Assembly (NCBI GenBank): GCA_024516155.1
Contig: JAJJXM010000024.1
Span: forward strand, 620,001 to 684,000
DNA from: Pyronema omphalodes
Lineage: Eukaryota; Ascomycota; Pezizomycetes; Pezizales; Pyronemataceae
Reading direction: 5' to 3'
DNA length: 64,000 nt
Of the stretch, positions 50,512-61,385 are shown piece after piece. A model generated the notes under the pieces. It was given only the letters and a program-made list of their open reading frames with translations, ran no database searches and had not been told where the DNA came from. Position numbers and translations under genes: made by a program. Numbering within the stretch: position 1 is the first letter of the stretch; each line of letters begins with the position of its first letter.

Positions 50512-50637
50512 ATGGACCCCTTCAATCTTTCCAGTCTCTCCACCGGGGTAGCCGGCTTCCTAAGTCTAGCCCTGGACATAACCTCCACGCTCCAATCCTA
50601 CATCCGCGCCGACCAAAGCCCACCCACAACCTACTAA
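50512..50637 (+). pseudogene. Truncated STAND N-terminal domain remnant
   Basis: The ATG at 50512 opens 41 codons beginning MDPFNLSSLSTGVAGFLSLA and continuing LDITSTLQSYIRADQS before TAA. This aligns with the first about 40 residues of gene A (MDPFSISAGAAGFLSLAIE, then ITKILKAYV) and of gene C. No donor site or continuation of the domain (PEEARNLL...) is found downstream. The following DNA runs into the 3' side of gene C. It is best read as the broken 5' end of a fourth STAND gene. Confidence 0.7.
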
Positions 50638-50865
50638 CCTCAGCCCCCATCCACGTTGCAGCAGAATTACCACAGAAGAATTGATACACACCAACCCACC
50701 ACCTCACCGTCCCGCCGTGTAACAAACTCCAATCGACCTGCAAATCCCACATATCATTCTCGACTTCCAGGAATATCGTCTAATTGTCAACCTAACCCAA
50801 AAAATATAACGTCAGAAAGCTCGAAGTGAAAACAACTAAAGAGAAACGGTAAACAATATCTTACA

Positions 50866-53800
50866 TCAAACAGCTCCATGTGCTCTTAAAAGTTCTTCAG
50901 CCTCATGAAACTCCAATTCAATAGCTCTCGATAGTGCAGTTGATCCGTCATTCGGTTTCCAGTTGACATCAATATCCTGTCGTGATAGAAGTGCCTTCAG
51001 AGTATCGAAATTCCGGTAGTCTATCCATTCCATCCAATCATCCCAACGCTGGGGTTTGTAGAATGACCAAATCAGAGGTGTTCGACCATGGGTGTTGTCT
51101 TTGGTGTTCAAATCGGCAGAGGCGGCTAATAACATATTGACGCAGTCTAAACGGTGGTACTGGCCGGCGATGGATAGTGGTGTTCTCCCATCCTTATTCC
51201 TTGTATCAACTGCGGCCCCATGCTGCAAGAGTAAAGCCACGACCTCCGACCGGTCCCATTGAGCTGCCTTTGACAACGGTGTGTCCCCATCTTCATCAGC
51301 CTTATTGATGTCGATGTCAATTTCCTTTAACAGCAAGTCCACCACCTCCAAATGGCCCCATTGAGATGCCTTTGACAAAGGTGTTTTCCCTGCATAATCC
51401 GAGCTATTGATGTCGACACAATCAGTTGCCAAGAGTAACTTCACCACCTCCGTGTGGCCCCCTGTAGCTGCGTGTGCCAAAGGAGTTTGCTCGACCTCAT
51501 TGGCCATATCAACCATAATCCCATCTTGCTTCAAGAGAAATTTTACTACCTCTTCATAGCCTTTATTAGCTGCTAATGCCAATGGCGTGTCCCCGATGAG
51601 ACTATTGGCCCAATTAACATCGACACCATCGTGCTCCAAGAGTAACTTTGCTGCCTCTAATTCCCCTCTTTCAGCTGCATATGAGAGCGGCGTATTTCCA
51701 ATATCATTGGCCAAGTTAACATTAATATCGTCATGCTTCAATAGCATCTTGATTATTTCCGTGTGACCTGACATAGCTGCCATCAACAACGCTGTCTGGA
51801 AATCAGTACCGGGCACATTAACGTCTATATGATCTTTCTCCAAGAGTAGCTTTACAATCTCTGTATGACCACATGCAGCTGCTATGCATAGCGCCGTACA
51901 ATCGGAATAACAGGTGGCGTTCACATCGGCGTTGTATGGAGGATCCAAGATGCTTTGGACCAGGGATAGATTACCTGTTCCAGCAGCCAGCGTTAAGGCG
52001 AGATTTCCCCAAGCATCCATTGCGTTGATATCTCCATTAACAGCCATGGCGACTCGACGGAACAGCTCCAGAGACCCAGTAGAAGCGGCAATGTGAACAG
52101 GAAAGCTTTCCGTAGTCCATTTCCAAGCCTCGCGGTAACACCTGATACGATAGTAAAACTCGTCCTCGAAATTATGATGAAACCCCTCCCAGTTTATTAA
52201 ACGCGGGGTGAAAAGATATCTTGGCGCTATATTGGATGTATATTTCTCCATGATTAAAACGAAAGCCATATCTTCGACTACGGGATCTCGTGTTTTGGAA
52301 CTCCGGAAATGATTATCCCATTGCGCTACAGCATAGTAGAGGAAGGGGTATGGAGTAAACATTGTACTTTTGAGGGTATTGATTGCTTGTTCGCAGGTTT
52401 CTGTTTCTAGATGTGTGTCCAGATGTGGAAAAATTGTATCTGCGAAAGTTTTAACATGTGAATTGAAGACGTCGAAGGCTGTGTATGTCATGCATATAGA
52501 GGCGATCTCCATGTGACCGTTGCTGAATAATAGGCCCTTGTCGTATTGCTGTTGGAAGTAATTGTGGAGAGACTGGTGAACTAGCCGAACAGTTGATGTG
52601 GACTCATCCACTATCACTAGTCCAAGACAGCAGTCAAGTATCAAGTGTGGCTCCACAAAGTTGTCCTTATGGAGCTCGGTGTCTCCAGGCTCAACCGCAA
52701 GAGCATGGCGTAACTCCTCGACTGACAATGGTCTTGTGGTGAGGAAAACCCATTGCAAGACTTTCATTGCGAGGCTAGACAGGGACTGTTTCTGAGCTTT
52801 GATTCGGTCCAGAGTAATTCCGTATGCGTCATAAAGGTCTTTTGGCGTATCTTGCAGTGCCTTACGTCGCTTCCGGATCGTCGGTTCATGGAGGATAGCT
52901 TCTATCTGAAGTGTGGGCAATAAGAACCTGTCGCTTTATCAGCTCACAAGTTCGCGCATACAAGACAAGCCGTGTCGAGCAAAAGAGATCACTAACATTC
53001 CTTGAGACGCGGACGCAATTTCTCTGATGATGTGTTTCTTGAAACCATCATCCATTTGAACCAGTTTGTCCTCCTCAATCCTGCGAGCAATGTATGCCGC
53101 AACATCCTCAGGGTTGGCCTCAAGCCTCATCGCTACAGGAATAAGTGGTGCAACAGCCGTATGTGATTTGACGTATTCCTCCATAGCAGGACTGCCAGTG
53201 AAGAAAAACCGGATTGATAGCGGATTACTGCGATTGGATGATGATAGTTCCACCAAGTATTGAACAAGTAGCCTTCTGTCTCTCTCATTGCATTCATCCA
53301 GACCATCAATGCATATATAGATTTTATCGAAACCGCGAAGAAGTAGTGAGATAACATGAAGAGCCTCGGAGTAAAGTATCACGGGATAGCTCCTCATTCT
53401 GTTCAGTAACCTTTGGATGATGTGCGGATTATTTTTCTTGGCTACCATGACCGCTTGTTTGAGAAGCTCCTTAATGATTGTGGAAACATTTCGCTCCTTT
53501 TGGACTCTGTAGTCACAGTAGACGAATAAAACGCACGTATTACCGCCGGCAGATCTCGAGAAAAGATGGTCGATCACAAGGGAGCTATAGTGAGATCAGA
53601 CTATTAGCACACCTTTTGTCCCAGAAATTGTAGTTTTTCTTTTTTGCTCCGACATACCTGATAAAAGTTTTCCCCGCCCCTGGTATTCCGTAACACCCAA
53701 GTATCTTGATCCTATCAGAACCATCCCGCCAGTTCTGGAATTCCTCAGTTTCCAAGAACCAGTTTCCAGTATTTTGCACCCGCTTCGATCGTAAATATGT

Positions 53801-54707
53801 GTGTTTCGTCTGTGGATTTAACGGTGATATCCATTTCAGCAATGACTGCATCTCTTCATCTAAATTTTCCGTCAGCTTGAAGTTTGAACCTGTCCCAATG
53901 CTTAAATTGGTAGGAAAATAACCAGTTGCCATTATGTTCGCATTCTCTTGTGTTTGTTGTCCAAGCTCGAGGATTTTAATCACATCCCCAAGGATTTCCG
54001 TTTGCTGCTTTGAAGCCGTCAATAGCTCGTCTATTCCCGGTAATTGCATTAATCGGAAACTTTCAAGAGTTTGTTCCATTTCATTTTTTCTGGCTTTGAG
54101 CTCGGCTAGGACCTCCTCGGATGTCTTCGTAAGTAGTTCACTATAACCAAGTCAGCATTCATTCTTTTCGTTGATGAGGTGAATGAGAAAAGTGTAGCAT
54201 AGAAGTTTAGTGATGGTAGAAGGGTCCCCGCTCGGTATGTAAACAGTTCTTATACCACACTAACGGGCCTAGAGATGGACTGGGGCTACTTTACCAGTTT
54301 TCCATAGTTAAAGCAAACCGAAACATCTCCGTGAAGCTTTTGAAAGTCGAAATAGTGTTACGATAATCTTCCTCTTCTATCTCCTTCTTTATCGCGCCTT
54401 CTTCGGATGTCGCTTTGCTCTTTTCAATTATCTCATAAAGCTTCGTTATCTGAATTTTACAAGCTCCCATAGCCCCGGGCAAGGCTGAAGTCTCTGTAAA
54501 GTTTCCTGTGTGATCATTTCGAAGAAAGTCCATAAGCTTTTCGAGAGTTTGACATAGCGCTGTGATTTCGGTTAGAAGATTACGGGCTTCTTCGGGCAGC
54601 GGTTGGATATTGTCGATATAGTCCTGAAGGATCTTCGCTGTCTTTAAAGCAAGACCTAGTAATTCCGATACTCCGGCAAAAATGGTAAAGGCGTCGTCCG
54701 CATCCAT
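50866..54707 (-). CDS. STAND/NLR-like receptor C: Helo-like N-terminal domain - NACHT - ankyrin repeats (1181 aa)
   Basis: Four exons: 54707-54295, 54140-53658, 53584-52997 and 52927-50866; all phases match. The ATG at 54707 (MDADDAFTIFAGVSELLGL) is used; the open frame six codons upstream starts with TTG. The N-terminal domain is a clear homologue of gene A's (shared LPEEARNLLTEITALC and FTE.F.FALTMENW). NACHT: Walker A GIPGAGKT at 289-296, Walker B YICIDGLDEC at 388-397. The 588-bp NACHT exon has the same length as in A and B. About 12 ankyrin repeats are present, more diverged from each other than in B, ending EAEELLRAHGAV. Where A and B have a 56-bp intron before NACHT, C has 63 bp in frame with no stop, so it can be read as coding. 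C shows older divergence from A and B than they show from each other. Confidence 0.9.
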
Positions 54708-54857
54708 AGATGATATCGATACCAAAGACTGGCGATATATGTGTCAAGCCGAGATATTTTCCTGAATAGTTTTACCATGGTCCACGAGGTGCAGATAGCT
54801 ATTATTTAACTCAAGACGAAACCCTCTCCTCGATATTCCACCGTGCGAAAAATATCT

Positions 54858-54955
54858 ATATGACTCCGCCGCGTTCGTGAAGCGCGCTTATTCTGCGAGT
54901 GGAGTAGATCTCACCAAGTAAGCACTACTGCGGCTGCAAAGTGACGTAACAACTA
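54858..54955 (+). repeat. Dispersed repeat, copy near gene C
   Basis: Matches the reverse complement of 63822-63907. Shared phrases are ATGACTCCGC, GTGAAGCGCG, GAGTGGAGTAGATCT, AGCACTACT and CTGCAAAGTGACG. Confidence 0.7.
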
Positions 54956-54999
54956 GAGGAGAAGATAATTTTCCGACAGTTTCGACTGTGACAGAAACT

Positions 55000-55027
55000 T
55001 TCCGTCAGCTGTTTTTCGCTGACGGAA
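55000..55027. repeat. Hairpin TTCCGTCAGC / GCTGACGGAA
   Basis: Perfect 10-bp arms (55000-55009 and 55018-55027) around an 8-nt T-rich loop. It is flanked by several TTTCCG/CGAAA phrases. Confidence 0.8.
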
Positions 55028-57780
55028 GTGTCGAAAACTTACGGAAACTCTTCATCTGTCCCAAAACAGTTTAGAAAGTTAATGATCTGCCTAGCCTTGC
55101 CCGCAGCCTCGCAACAAGTTTCCGTCCAAGTTTCCATCCCAGTTTCCGATAACACCACTCAAAGCTCATTTCTAGCCCTGGTTCTGTCCCTAAACTTTTA
55201 TTTTCCATAGAGTTTCCGACCGATTTATCGGATTCCACTGCTTTTTTGAGCATTGGGTAACCCTAATATAAACTTTTCCCAAATCCCCGGCCTCTGAACG
55301 AGCTGTTTACTGCAGATAACTAATTAAAGCATATCCATATCCGAATGATATTGTGAAGCACGGTTTCCTCTCGCCTTGTTTCCCAAGATCTTCCCCAGGG
55401 GTATAAAATATCTGAGTCAACCGGTACATATGTAAGAGCAGTGTACCCACCGGTATCTGATACCTAGCACGACATCAACCCTCCTCAACCCTTCCGCTAA
55501 GCACCACCAAGGCATCAAAGCATCTTGACAAGAACGGAAGACCATTATAAGCTCGGTCGGCCTTTGGTTTCTGCATCATCTACCACGCTCTTTCCTATGT
55601 CATGTTGACGAAAAACTTCAGGCTTCGCTGTTGTGGTAAAACATATGTATATTGGTTTTTTTTATTCTCCATACAATATATGAGCGACTACGTGAGCGAC
55701 TTCAGGTGTAATTGAGTGATGCTGTGGGCATAGACGACTGTCGACACTTAACGATCAGGCATAACCGTAAGCCGTAAGCCGTAAGCGAATCCTCCTCTCG
55801 TCTCGCTTCGCCACCATCACCGGCCCATCCCAGCTCGCCTACATATGGTCCCGGGATGTGGTGTGCAACAGGCTTAGGTAATTAGTACACCATATGGTCA
55901 CGCATAAGAGCTGTGGATCCACTGCTGCCTGGTGCTTAGTGCCGCCTGCTGCCTGGATTAATTTCATCTCAACACCATCATTACTAATCACTACAAAATC
56001 ATTAAGATTTAAAACCCCGCCACCACAACACAAAAACCGCTGACTAACCCACAAACCCACACCGCAAGCAAAAAAAAAAACCGCTGAATAACCTACATAC
56101 AGATAGAGATAGATACTGCTATCCACAAATCACAAGCCAAGCGGGGGGGGTAGGGGGGTTTTTTTTTTGTTTATTTCTTTTTTTTTTTAACAAACCCAAG
56201 CCCGTACATACTTCAGATAGTAATAATTACTGCTATGTATAGCCGAATCCTCAAGACATCCTGCGATTACCCCATAACTTCCCTTCCGACAGCTTTATAT
56301 TCCGGTCTCGAGATAAGCATTGTTATCTGGATTTGAGTTGGTGTCAGATTCGGTATCGGTATCGGCATCGTCGTTGTTACCTTCATTAGAGATTGGCGAT
56401 GTCTTCTGGGTTGGCATCGACATCGGGATCAGCATCATTAGCTTCGGCTTCGGCATCGGGATCGGTATCATTGGGGTCGGCATCGGCCTCTTTCTCGGCA
56501 TCATCATCATCATCATCAGCATCAGTACCCGCTCAGACCACCACTATCTTATGATCTTCATAACTTTACCCCGTGATGTTCTATGCTTACCTATGCTCGA
56601 CCGTAGTTATTTCATCCGTGCTGGATTCGCTTGTTATTTCGGACATTAGAACTTGGGGCAATGACGCTGATAGATCCTGGCGGAGGGGGGGGGGGGGGGG
56701 GGGGATCAAAGCGTATATATGTTATACATACAACCCCCAATTACTGGTATGTACTAAACGCCCATTACTGGTATGTACTAAACGACCATATCACGACATT
56801 CGACTATATGAATACCCGCGAAATTCCATACCTATTCCTGAAGACAAAAACGTAGATTGAATAAACCCCCTATGTACATACATATGCCATGATGAATAAT
56901 ATTACTATATAAGAGGTTTACGGAAAAGGCTGGCGTCTGGGCTGGGCTGCGGCTGGGGCTTGGTATTTCGGTTGCTGTTGTATGCGGGCGGATGGGGCGG
57001 ATGGGGCGGATGGTTGGTGGGGATGTTGTGTTATCTATGTACAGTATGTATGTACAGTAGTGGCTGATCTGTGGCTGGGCTTCGGTATCTACAGTAGTGG
57101 CTGATCCGTGGCTGGTCTTCGCCGCTGTTGGGTTATTTGGGTTATCTAGTGGCTGCTATCTACAGTAGTGGCTGATCCGTGGCTGATGGCTGATCCCACC
57201 ACCATACCCCGCCACCGTACCCTGCCACCTAAAACAGTGGTCCAGTGGTGCAGTGGCTCCATGGCTCCGTGGCTGGTCCGCCGGCGTTATACATAGCTCT
57301 GTTATCTACAGTACATAGTGGCTGATCCCCGGTGGCTTCTGCACCTTGGTCCGGTCCGGCTTAATAAATCATAAAATGACCATACGTCATGTCACCGATT
57401 CACCGCCACATCTCCGGGCGGCGGGTGCACAATCAACCACGCGAATTTTAGGGTTAGCCGAGGGCTTCACCCACCAAGCTAATAGAGGTGATTCTTGGCG
57501 GTGATATTTGTCAGGAGGTTAGGCTCATTTCGTTTTGTTTCATATTTGCTGGATATATGTGCGGTGGGTGGTGGGTATTTTATATTACATAGATATGACC
57601 ATACACCTTTTATGTATTTTGCATGTTTTGCATGTTTCATATCCACCGGTTCTCTGGCGAAGAATTTTAATCTCGTCTTGATGTGTCTTGTTGTCTTTAT
57701 CAACTACAGTCGGTACAGTCGGTAATCGAATAACCTTGCCGAGCGATGTATGCTGCATATGTACCACCACAGCTGCTTTT

Positions 57781-57892
57781 ATGACAGGTGCAAAACAAAA
57801 GAAGCAGAAGAAGGAAGTTGATGATCATCCGAAAAAAATTCAAATTACACCGCACCAGATTCTAGGCAGCGATGTTACCGGTGTGTGTATCG
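57781..57892 (+). CDS. Possible first exon of an unrecognised gene
   Basis: The ATG at 57781 encodes MTGAKQKKQKKEVDDHPKKI, then QITPHQILGSDVTGVCI, and is followed directly by a GTAAGT donor at 57893. The composition is protein-like, and the frame after the donor becomes implausible. A downstream frame (57897-58262) could hold a later exon, but no acceptor could be defended. Confidence 0.25.
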
Positions 57893-58262
57893 GTAAGTGC
57901 AGTTCCTTTTTTGCGGTGAAAATCTTCGCGTGCTGGATGCTATCCTTTTTCTGACGAGCACGATATGGTATCATACGATGAGGAGGAGGAGGAGGAGGAA
58001 GGGTTTTGTTTATGATTTCGTTTCCGCGTCGAGGCTTGAGGCGAGAGGCTTGATTTCACTGGCAAGATGGCAAGATGGCAGGAACCGTGGCAGGAACACA
58101 GTTCGCCGTGATCAGTGTGCGATCATCGAATGCATTGATTGGCGGATTTGTTGCGGGGAAGAGGCCGTTTTCTATGCGCTAAACTGTTGTGGTCGACGGG
58201 TGGTTATGTTCCTTACATTTGGTAGCGGCAATTTCAATTACAGCGCGCTCGATGAGATGTGA

Positions 58263-58961
58263 CCCCTGGGATGAGTTTATGGACGAGTGATGCGCGCAAT
58301 TTCGTCAGCGAGTGATGGTGTTGGATGCACACGATACACATGATACACACAACTTTAACGCTTCGGAATAGACGTAATTGCATACAGGATTATTGTTACA
58401 TCAAAGACGGAATTGAGGAGTAGCTGACAGCGAGGGCATCTAGCAAAGGGATGCCTAATGCTTTAAATTGACACTCCACAAAATATTTCCAATGACTCTC
58501 TCACCTGCCCAATTTATACCTCATCTCGGATCCTCCAGTGGTCCGTTTCGCTCCTCGTGATGATTAACCCCAGGGGAAACGACGATAGCTTCACCACAAC
58601 CCCCGCCGACAATCGGAAATTGGGCCCAGCTAGCATCATCGAACTACTTTCTTGTTAGCTTTGTTTTTACGATAGCGTCGCAGTAGACCAGGTACGCTCA
58701 CCCTCAAAAAGGAGTCGCACCCGCTCACTCCGTCCATTTCTCCCCACCACCCGAATTTACAGACGATCCGGTCCATCACAACCATAACAGTCAACAGTCA
58801 ACTTTTTGCAGTTCATCGTTGTCAGTCACTCTTTAAAAACTGTCAATCTTACTCCATTACAATCGCTTCTTACTACTACTTTACACACACACCATCTACA
58901 CACGTTTTTTTCTTTCTAAACAAATAACAACAACAACAACAAATTCATAATATCTGAAATA
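58263..58961. promoter_or_regulatory. Upstream region of the GPI-protein gene
   Basis: No gene is seen. The last 150 bp are CA/CT-rich with an ACAACAACAACAACAAA leader right before the ATG at 58962, typical of an unstructured fungal 5' UTR. Confidence 0.45.
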
Positions 58962-59898
58962 ATGCGTTTCTTCACCACCTCCGCTTTCGCCATGGCTATT
59001 GCCACCGTTGCTGCCCTTCCCCAGACTGCCATCTCTGGAGGCGCAAACCCCATTACTGCTCCTCTTGGAGATGTCGCTCTCGAGGCCGGAAAGCCCTTCA
59101 CCATCAAGTGGTATGTTACACCCGACAATATTTAATCTCCATATTTCTGCCTCATTCTTTTTATTCCCCGTCCGATCGCGGACGATGTCCCTCGCGAATC
59201 GTATTCCAAAACGCGGGATGTGATTCAATCCAGCACCAGCACGAGCGTTCGCATTGGCTCGTTCGGTTCCGCGCACGTTCCACCTTAAGCACGATCCTAC
59301 CCTGCCTCGTATCACACATCCTTCCTCCCTGCAACACATCCACAAACAAAAACAAAAACAAAAAAACAAATCACTAATCCCCCTCCCCTTCCACAGGGCC
59401 CACGACTTCGGAAAACAAGTCACCCTGAACCTCCGCCGCGGATCCGACTCCTTGAACCTCGACGACATCCTCGTAATCGCAGCGCAGACCCCCAACGACG
59501 GAGAATTCACCTGGACTCCTCCCGCGGGTCTCAAGGGCGGCAAGGACTACGCCATTGAAATCATCGCCGACGGTTCCGCAAACTACTCTCCCCGCTTCCA
59601 GATTGATTCTAAGGGACCCGGTATTGGAGCTGAGACTGCTGCTCCTAAGCCTACTTCCACTGCTGCTTCTTCTAAGCCTACTTCCCACTCTGCTACTGCT
59701 ACTGGTACTGCTTCTGCTTCTGCTACCCCTTCTGCCGAGGCTTCCGAGTCCGCTGTCGCTTCGGGATCTGAGGCCGCGGCTCAGCCTACTATTTCTGCTG
59801 CTCCTGCTGCTGCTGCCCCCGCTTCTGGTGCGGGAGCTGTCGGCGCTTCTTTGACTATGGTTTTGGGAGCGGTCGCTGGTGCGCTTTACTTCTTGTAA
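58962..59898 (+). CDS. GPI-anchored Ser/Ala/Thr-rich cell-surface protein (216 aa)
   Basis: Exon 1 is 58962-59110 and exon 2 is 59397-59898. The intron (GTATGT donor, TTCCACAG acceptor) is 286 bp, long for this window. The phases match (a TG-G split Trp codon). There is a signal peptide at residues 1-18 (MRFFTTSAFAMAIATVAA), then an Ig-like domain of the fungal yeast cell-wall synthesis Kre9/Knh1 or Ser-Thr-rich membrane-anchored family. It is marked by ITAPLGDVALEAGKPFTIKW, LVIAAQTPNDGEFTWTPPAG and YAIEIIADGSANYSPRFQI. A Ser/Ala/Thr/Pro-rich stalk (about 130-190) expected to be O-mannosylated follows, with a C-terminal hydrophobic GPI signal (GASLTMVLGAVAGALYFL) preceded by small omega-site residues. 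Codon use is strongly C-ending, unlike its neighbours, suggesting high expression. Confidence 0.92.
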
Positions 59899-61152
59899 AT
59901 GCGATAGCGGGCGTGAGCGAGCCTGGCGAGCCGTGTAAGCTGGACTAGTATACGCGTGCAAGCATGCGAAACAAAGTTCAGTAAGCGGTGAATAGTTATC
60001 TATCGTTATTGCGTTGAGGTTATTGTATATTTTATAATATCCTTTACTGTAATTACTTTGGGATGGTTGGGATAATGGGTTTTTGTTGTGTTTCTTTCTT
60101 TTTATGTTTTTCTGGGAGGGAGTTTTTGCATTTTCTTTCTTTTTTTCTTTTTTTTTTCTTGTCAAATTTAATGATGGGGATGATGATGGATAGGTTGTAA
60201 AAAGTTGGCTGCGGGATGGACTGCGGGATGGGATGTGAGATGAAGGATGAGGTGGGATAGGTGATAGGGGATAGGAACGTAAATATCAAGGGAACGTAAA
60301 TACTATTACTACTGCTATTACTGCTACTACTGCTACATACACGAGATATTTTTTTTTGTTATATTGTGCTTGAGGAGATGGTTGTGCTGTGTTGTGTGAT
60401 GTGCTTTATACCGGTTCATGCACTGGATCTTTTGAGGTGTTTAAACATACCAACCACAACCCCCGGTCTTGCACCGTCACCTAAGCTCTCGTCACCTAAG
60501 CTCTCGTCACCCCATCCCTCGGCACCCCCAGCTCTCGTTACCCCCAGCTCTCGGTACCGCCGCTCGCCGTTCTCCGTTTCTTGGCCACCTTGTACTCGCA
60601 GTGTCTTAACTACATACATAGCTGGTCATGGATGTCATGGATAGCCTACGAAAGGTCGCTTACATATCATATCTACCGGTACTTTGCGGTGCTTAGGTGG
60701 GCGGTGCTTAGGTGGGCGGTGCTTACATAGTTGTGGGTTTAAGGTTATGGGCTATGGAGCAGGTTTGGTGGGATGGTAGGATGGTGGGATGGTGGGATGG
60801 TGCTTGGGTGGGATGGAGGGGTAAAATCCAGGTGGTGGTGGTGGAAGTAGATATGGATATACCCATAATATCACTGGCTCCACTATACCATACCAACAAC
60901 AACAACAATAGAAGCACAGCACTCAGAACACGGAACACAGAACTCAGAAGCACAGAACACAGAACCCAGAACAAGCAACAACAGAACACAGAACACGGAA
61001 CTCAGAACTCAGAACTCAGAACTCAGAACCCAGAACACAGAAGCACAGAACACAGAACAAGCAACAACAGAACACAGAACACAGAACTCAATGCCGGGCT
61101 GTATATATATATATACCCTTTCCAGTTTCCAATTTCCAGGCAGGCGATTATC
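59899..61152. repeat. Repeat-rich spacer
   Basis: T-rich tracts (60110-60160), ACTGCTATTACTGCTACT (60305-60340), CTCTCGTCACC units (60480-60560), GGGATGGTGG units (60770-60800) and GAACACAGAACTCAGAA minisatellite (60910-61090). No gene is supported. Confidence 0.6.
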
Positions 61153-61385
61153 TATAACAGACAGAGCAAACAGGGCTCCAAAATGTAACGACGAGAATGA
61201 AAACCAGCAGAAGGAAGAGAGGAGGCAACAGGCCCAAGAAATGAAGTACGCTCTGGGGCGGATCCCAGCGAGACTCCAAGGTAACAGCTGGAGCCTCGAA
61301 ATGTAAATAGACTGTGGCATATGTCATAACCTTAAGGTTGGGAACGTTCAAGAAAATCAAATCAAATCAAATTTATAACAGACAG
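61153..61385 (+). mobile_element. Retroelement-like insertion with 12-bp target-site duplication
   Basis: TATAACAGACAG occurs at 61153-61164 and again at 61374-61385, flanking a 209-bp body. The body's right end is GGGAACGTTCAAGAAAATC followed by (AAATC)3, a simple-repeat tail as in SINEs or truncated LINEs. The same body occurs at 33871-34080 on the other strand. No clear pol III A/B boxes were seen, so SINE versus LINE 3' end is undecided. Confidence 0.7.

Larger units (their letters stand above)
54708..57780. other. Gene-poor region upstream of gene C
   Basis: Contains the dispersed repeat at 54858-54955, the hairpin at 55000-55027 and recurrent TTTCCG phrases to 55215. It also has G- and T-homopolymers (56140-56190; G18-20 at 56686-56704), a GCATCG/CATCAT low-complexity stretch (56340-56530) and repeats of GTGGCTGATCCGTGGCTG (57045-57200). 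No supported gene. Confidence 0.5.

Noticed and set aside
59374..60165. 263-codon minus-strand Arg/Ser frame
   Set aside because: Antisense shadow of the Ser/Ala-rich stalk of the GPI-protein gene.
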